From Pontibacter vulgaris (GTDB lineage: Bacteria; Bacteroidota; Bacteroidia; Cytophagales; Hymenobacteraceae), in NCBI RefSeq assembly GCF_022758145.1, contig NZ_JAJVDH010000005.1, positions 62,001-126,000 on the forward strand: DNA of 64,000 nt. Direction: 5' to 3'. Under the pieces are notes generated by a model. It was given only the letters and a program-made list of their open reading frames with translations, ran no database searches and had not been told where the DNA came from. The position numbers and the translations under genes were made by a program. This document shows positions 61,816 through 64,000 of the stretch, one piece after another. Within the stretch, counting starts at the first letter, position 1, and every line of letters starts with the position of its first letter.

Positions 61816-62653
61816 GTTTCCGGAAAAAATCTATACTTAAGTCGGCGGCGGCGCGGGCAGCTTCGGGCAGTTCGTGGTGCGTGTAAGGGTGCTGGCCGCC
61901 AAAAGAATGATCGGCTTCCGGCAGCAGGTGCATTTCTGCATCGGGCTTCCAGCTTTGCAGGTCATAGGCCATCTTTGCGGGTAACGTTTCGTCTTTTTCG
62001 CCGTGAAGTATGAGCAGGGGCTGGCGCATTTTTTTAATTACTTTCGGAATTTCCAGTCGCTCAATATTTGCCAGGTAATCTTCCACAATCTGGTAGTATA
62101 ATGGCATACGCTGGCCTGTACGGGCATTCATTACCCATTGCACACCTTCTTTTTTCCATTGTTTTCTTTCCAGTTCATCCCACCGCTGATCAAAATTATT
62201 TACAGCAGCCCAGGTAGCCACAGCTTTTACACGGTCGTCTTCAGCAGCCTTAAGTATAACCGAGCCGCCTCCACGGCTGTGGCCTATCAGGTAAATATGA
62301 TCAGGGTCGATTTCCTGTTGCTCAAGCGGTCCGTTGGCATCCTGTACCAGGTCCAGTAATGCTTGCAGGTCGTCGAGCTCCAGGCTAAAGTTGTTTTGGC
62401 CAAAAGCTTCCAGGTCGTGCACATCGGAATGGTCTTCAACGGTTGTGCCGTTATAAGAGAAATTGAATTTAATAAACACAAAGCCGCGCTCTGCAAAATA
62501 CCGAGCCAGCAAATTAAAGTGTCCCCAGTCTTTAAAACCCTTAAAACCATGGGTGTAAATTACTACAGGCTTTGGTTGCCCGTCTTGTTTATAAGTAGCA
62601 TCGGCAGTGAAAGGACGGCCGTGTGAAGGGTAAACTACAAAATCAACTTTCAT
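61808..62653 (-). CDS. Alpha/beta hydrolase
   Basis: 281 residues from MKVDFVVYPSHGR (ATG 62653); a longer open frame to 62926 is Cys-rich and not convincing. Nucleophile GHSRGGG (Ser), acid in HGEKDETLP and His in EADHSFGG. THGFKGFKDWG carries the oxyanion-hole turn. Dienelactone-hydrolase or peptidase-like; substrate unknown. Overlaps folK. Confidence 0.88.
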   Translation of the reverse strand: MKVDFVVYPSHGRPFTADATYKQDGQPKPVVIYTHGFKGFKDWGHFNLLARYFAERGFVFIKFNFSYNGTTVEDHSDVHDLEAFGQNNFSLELDDLQALLDLVQDANGPLEQQEIDPDHIYLIGHSRGGGSVILKAAEDDRVKAVATWAAVNNFDQRWDELERKQWKKEGVQWVMNARTGQRMPLYYQIVEDYLANIERLEIPKVIKKMRQPLLILHGEKDETLPAKMAYDLQSWKPDAEMHLLPEADHSFGGQHPYTHHELPEAARAAADLSIDFFRKHA

Positions 62654-62904
62654 TAGTATAGGTATTAATTGTTGATTGATAAATGCTTGTACGGCAGCGC
62701 AGTTAAACTTGCCTGAAGTATAAACATTGCTTTTAGTAAGGAAGTGCCTGGCTAAATCGGAACAGCTACAGCTGGTATTAAGTATGAAGATCTGCCAATA
62801 GCAACTGTACAATCTTTTAACAAGGCAGCAAGATAACAATTTAGCCATTATACGCGAATGCCTGTTATCTGGCAGAGATAAAACGCCCGTTTTGCAGCGC
62901 TTTG

Positions 62905-62936
62905 TTTGGATACCACATCTGAGCATAGTAATATTG
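62905..62936 (+). promoter_or_regulatory. Possible promoter of the polyprenyl synthase gene
   Basis: TTTG (62905-62908), 20 bp, TAATATTG (62929-62936; one mismatch to TAnnTTTG), 13 bp before the start codon. The rest of the 295-bp divergent gap (62654-62948) shows no other feature. Confidence 0.5.
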
Positions 62937-62948
62937 CAGACTTAACCC

Positions 62949-63926
62949 ATGAGCATCAGCCTAACGCAAATACAAGCGCCAATAGCGCAGGAAATGGAGC
63001 TTTTCGAGAAGAAGTTCAGGGCTTCCATGAAGTCCAAAGTGCTGCTTCTTGACAAGATCATGAGCTACATTGTAAAGCGCAAAGGCAAACAGATGCGCCC
63101 CATGTTCGTGTTCTTTACTGCCAACCTCTTTGGCAAAGGGATTACCGAGGCTACTTACCGTGGCGCTGCCCTAATCGAGTTACTGCATACGGCCACGCTG
63201 GTGCACGACGATGTAGTGGATGATGCCAATTACCGCCGTGGATTCTTTTCTGTAAATGCCCTCTGGAAAAATAAGATAGCCGTTCTGGTAGGAGATTATC
63301 TGCTGTCGAAAGGTTTGCTTCTGAGCCTGCACAACGATGATTATGATCTGCTGAAAATCGTATCGAATGCGGTGCGCGAGATGAGCGAAGGGGAGTTGCT
63401 GCAAATAGAAAAAGCACGCCGCCTGGATATTACGGAGGAAGTATACTTTGATATTATCCGGCAAAAAACTGCTTCGCTTATTGCCTCTTGTTGTGCGGTA
63501 GGTGCCGCCTCGGCTGGCGCTACGCCCGAAGAAGTTGAGAAAGCCCGTTTGTTTGGCGAAAAGGTTGGTATTGCTTTCCAGATAAAGGACGACCTGTTCG
63601 ATTACGGTACCGCCGAAATTGGCAAACCTGTTGGCATCGATATCAAAGAAAAGAAAATGACGCTTCCTTTGATACACGCATTAAAGCAAGCCGACTGGCT
63701 GACCAAGCGCCGCGTTATCTACAACGTGAAAAATAACAACGGCAACAACAAGCGGGTGCAGGAAGTTATCGGTTTTGTAAAGCAATCCGGAGGCATTGAT
63801 TATACTATTCAGCTGATGAATAAATACCATGCCGAAGCCTTAGCCATACTTCATACTTTTCCAGCATCTCCATCCCGTACCTCGCTGGAGCAACTCATCG
63901 CTTATACCATAGAGCGCGAAAAATAA
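62949..63926 (+). CDS. Long-chain polyprenyl diphosphate synthase
   Basis: 325 residues, all-helical isoprenoid synthase. The first Asp-rich motif is in HDDVVDDANYRRG and the second in KDDLFDYG. The residues before the first motif are small (LLHTATLVH), which suits a long product, probably the side chain of menaquinone. It might also be an undecaprenyl or solanesyl-type enzyme. Not coupled to the crt cluster. Confidence 0.9.
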   Translation: MSISLTQIQAPIAQEMELFEKKFRASMKSKVLLLDKIMSYIVKRKGKQMRPMFVFFTANLFGKGITEATYRGAALIELLHTATLVHDDVVDDANYRRGFFSVNALWKNKIAVLVGDYLLSKGLLLSLHNDDYDLLKIVSNAVREMSEGELLQIEKARRLDITEEVYFDIIRQKTASLIASCCAVGAASAGATPEEVEKARLFGEKVGIAFQIKDDLFDYGTAEIGKPVGIDIKEKKMTLPLIHALKQADWLTKRRVIYNVKNNNGNNKRVQEVIGFVKQSGGIDYTIQLMNKYHAEALAILHTFPASPSRTSLEQLIAYTIEREK

Positions 63927-64000
63927 TTTAATTACTTGTGGTAACGACAGGTCGCGGACAGTCCGTGCGATTTGCGTGAGCCATGCTATAAAGGCACTGG
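63927..64000. other. Window end, no gene recognised
   Basis: The last 74 bases follow the synthase stop. They contain a small GC-rich inverted repeat (CGGAC, one base, GTCCG near 63954-63966) and then run out of the window. Nothing more can be said. Confidence 0.4.

Noticed and set aside
62654..62926. N-terminal extension of the alpha/beta hydrolase by 91 residues
   Set aside because: The extension is Cys-rich, has no family match, and spans a likely promoter region; the ATG at 62653 gives a complete hydrolase.
1..64000. tRNA or rRNA genes
   Set aside because: I scanned the intergenic gaps by eye for GTTCGA-type T arms and cloverleaf pairs and saw none; a covariance search would be decisive.

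Overview
The window reads as a chromosomal segment of a Bacteroidota bacterium of the Cytophagales type, probably Hymenobacteraceae (Pontibacter or Adhaeribacter-like; the family is an inference and the genus is not certain). The reasons are type IX secretion genes (a PorV-like protein and a PorU2-like C25 peptidase), a large cargo-like protein with a gliding-motility type C-terminal domain, promoters of the Bacteroidota form (TTTG, about 20 bp, TAnnTTTG), few Shine-Dalgarno sequences, a bacteroidete-style dcw cluster and a CrtW/CrtZ/CrtYcd carotenoid cluster. No insertion sequence, prophage, CRISPR array, rRNA or tRNA gene was seen.

Layout. 1-15 kb: the end of a CCA-adding enzyme, a PadR-PspC envelope stress pair with a probable operator, the PorV-like/PorU2 pair, then namZ-fmt-folA on the minus strand, a LolC/E-type permease and an MscS channel. 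15-25 kb: an M23 peptidase, an AP2 protein with a decayed HNH domain, and a phenylacetyl-CoA epoxidase set. paaABCD lies on the minus strand behind a TetR gene whose promoter overlaps a palindrome. The reductase paaE is 3 kb away on the plus strand, with an M3 oligopeptidase between them.

24.7-32.1 kb: a carotenoid cluster, all on the plus strand: crtZ, a CarH/LitR-like B12-binding MerR regulator, an ECF sigma factor, crtI, crtB, a small secreted protein, crtYcd, ispH and crtW. Together these should make beta-carotene and its keto/hydroxy derivatives, probably under light control.

32.9-33.4 kb: a 500-bp gap holding an AT-rich stretch, four DnaA-box sequences in 47 bp (three exact TTATCCACA) and two arrays of AAAGTGG-type repeats with a period of about 10 bp. 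It is a candidate replication origin, or a joint DnaA/MraZ control region for cell division. 33.4-48.8 kb: the dcw cluster mraZ-rsmH-ftsL-ftsI-murE-mraY-murD-ftsW-murG-murC-ftsQ-ftsA-ftsZ, tightly packed with many overlapping stop/start codons and a strong terminator after ftsZ.

48.9-64 kb: an FMN reductase, the succinate dehydrogenase operon sdhCAB (minus), the T9SS cargo-like protein with a DCC thiol oxidoreductase, fabD, a cupin lipoprotein, a CPBP-fold membrane protein lacking the usual catalytic residues, an AT-rich stretch with a DUF2071 and a PH-like gene, methylglyoxal synthase, an alpha/beta hydrolase overlapping folK, and a long-chain polyprenyl diphosphate synthase. Across the whole window the heptamer AAGTATA/TATACTT is far too frequent, and AAGTATAAA sits between stop codon and terminator hairpin at most gene ends.
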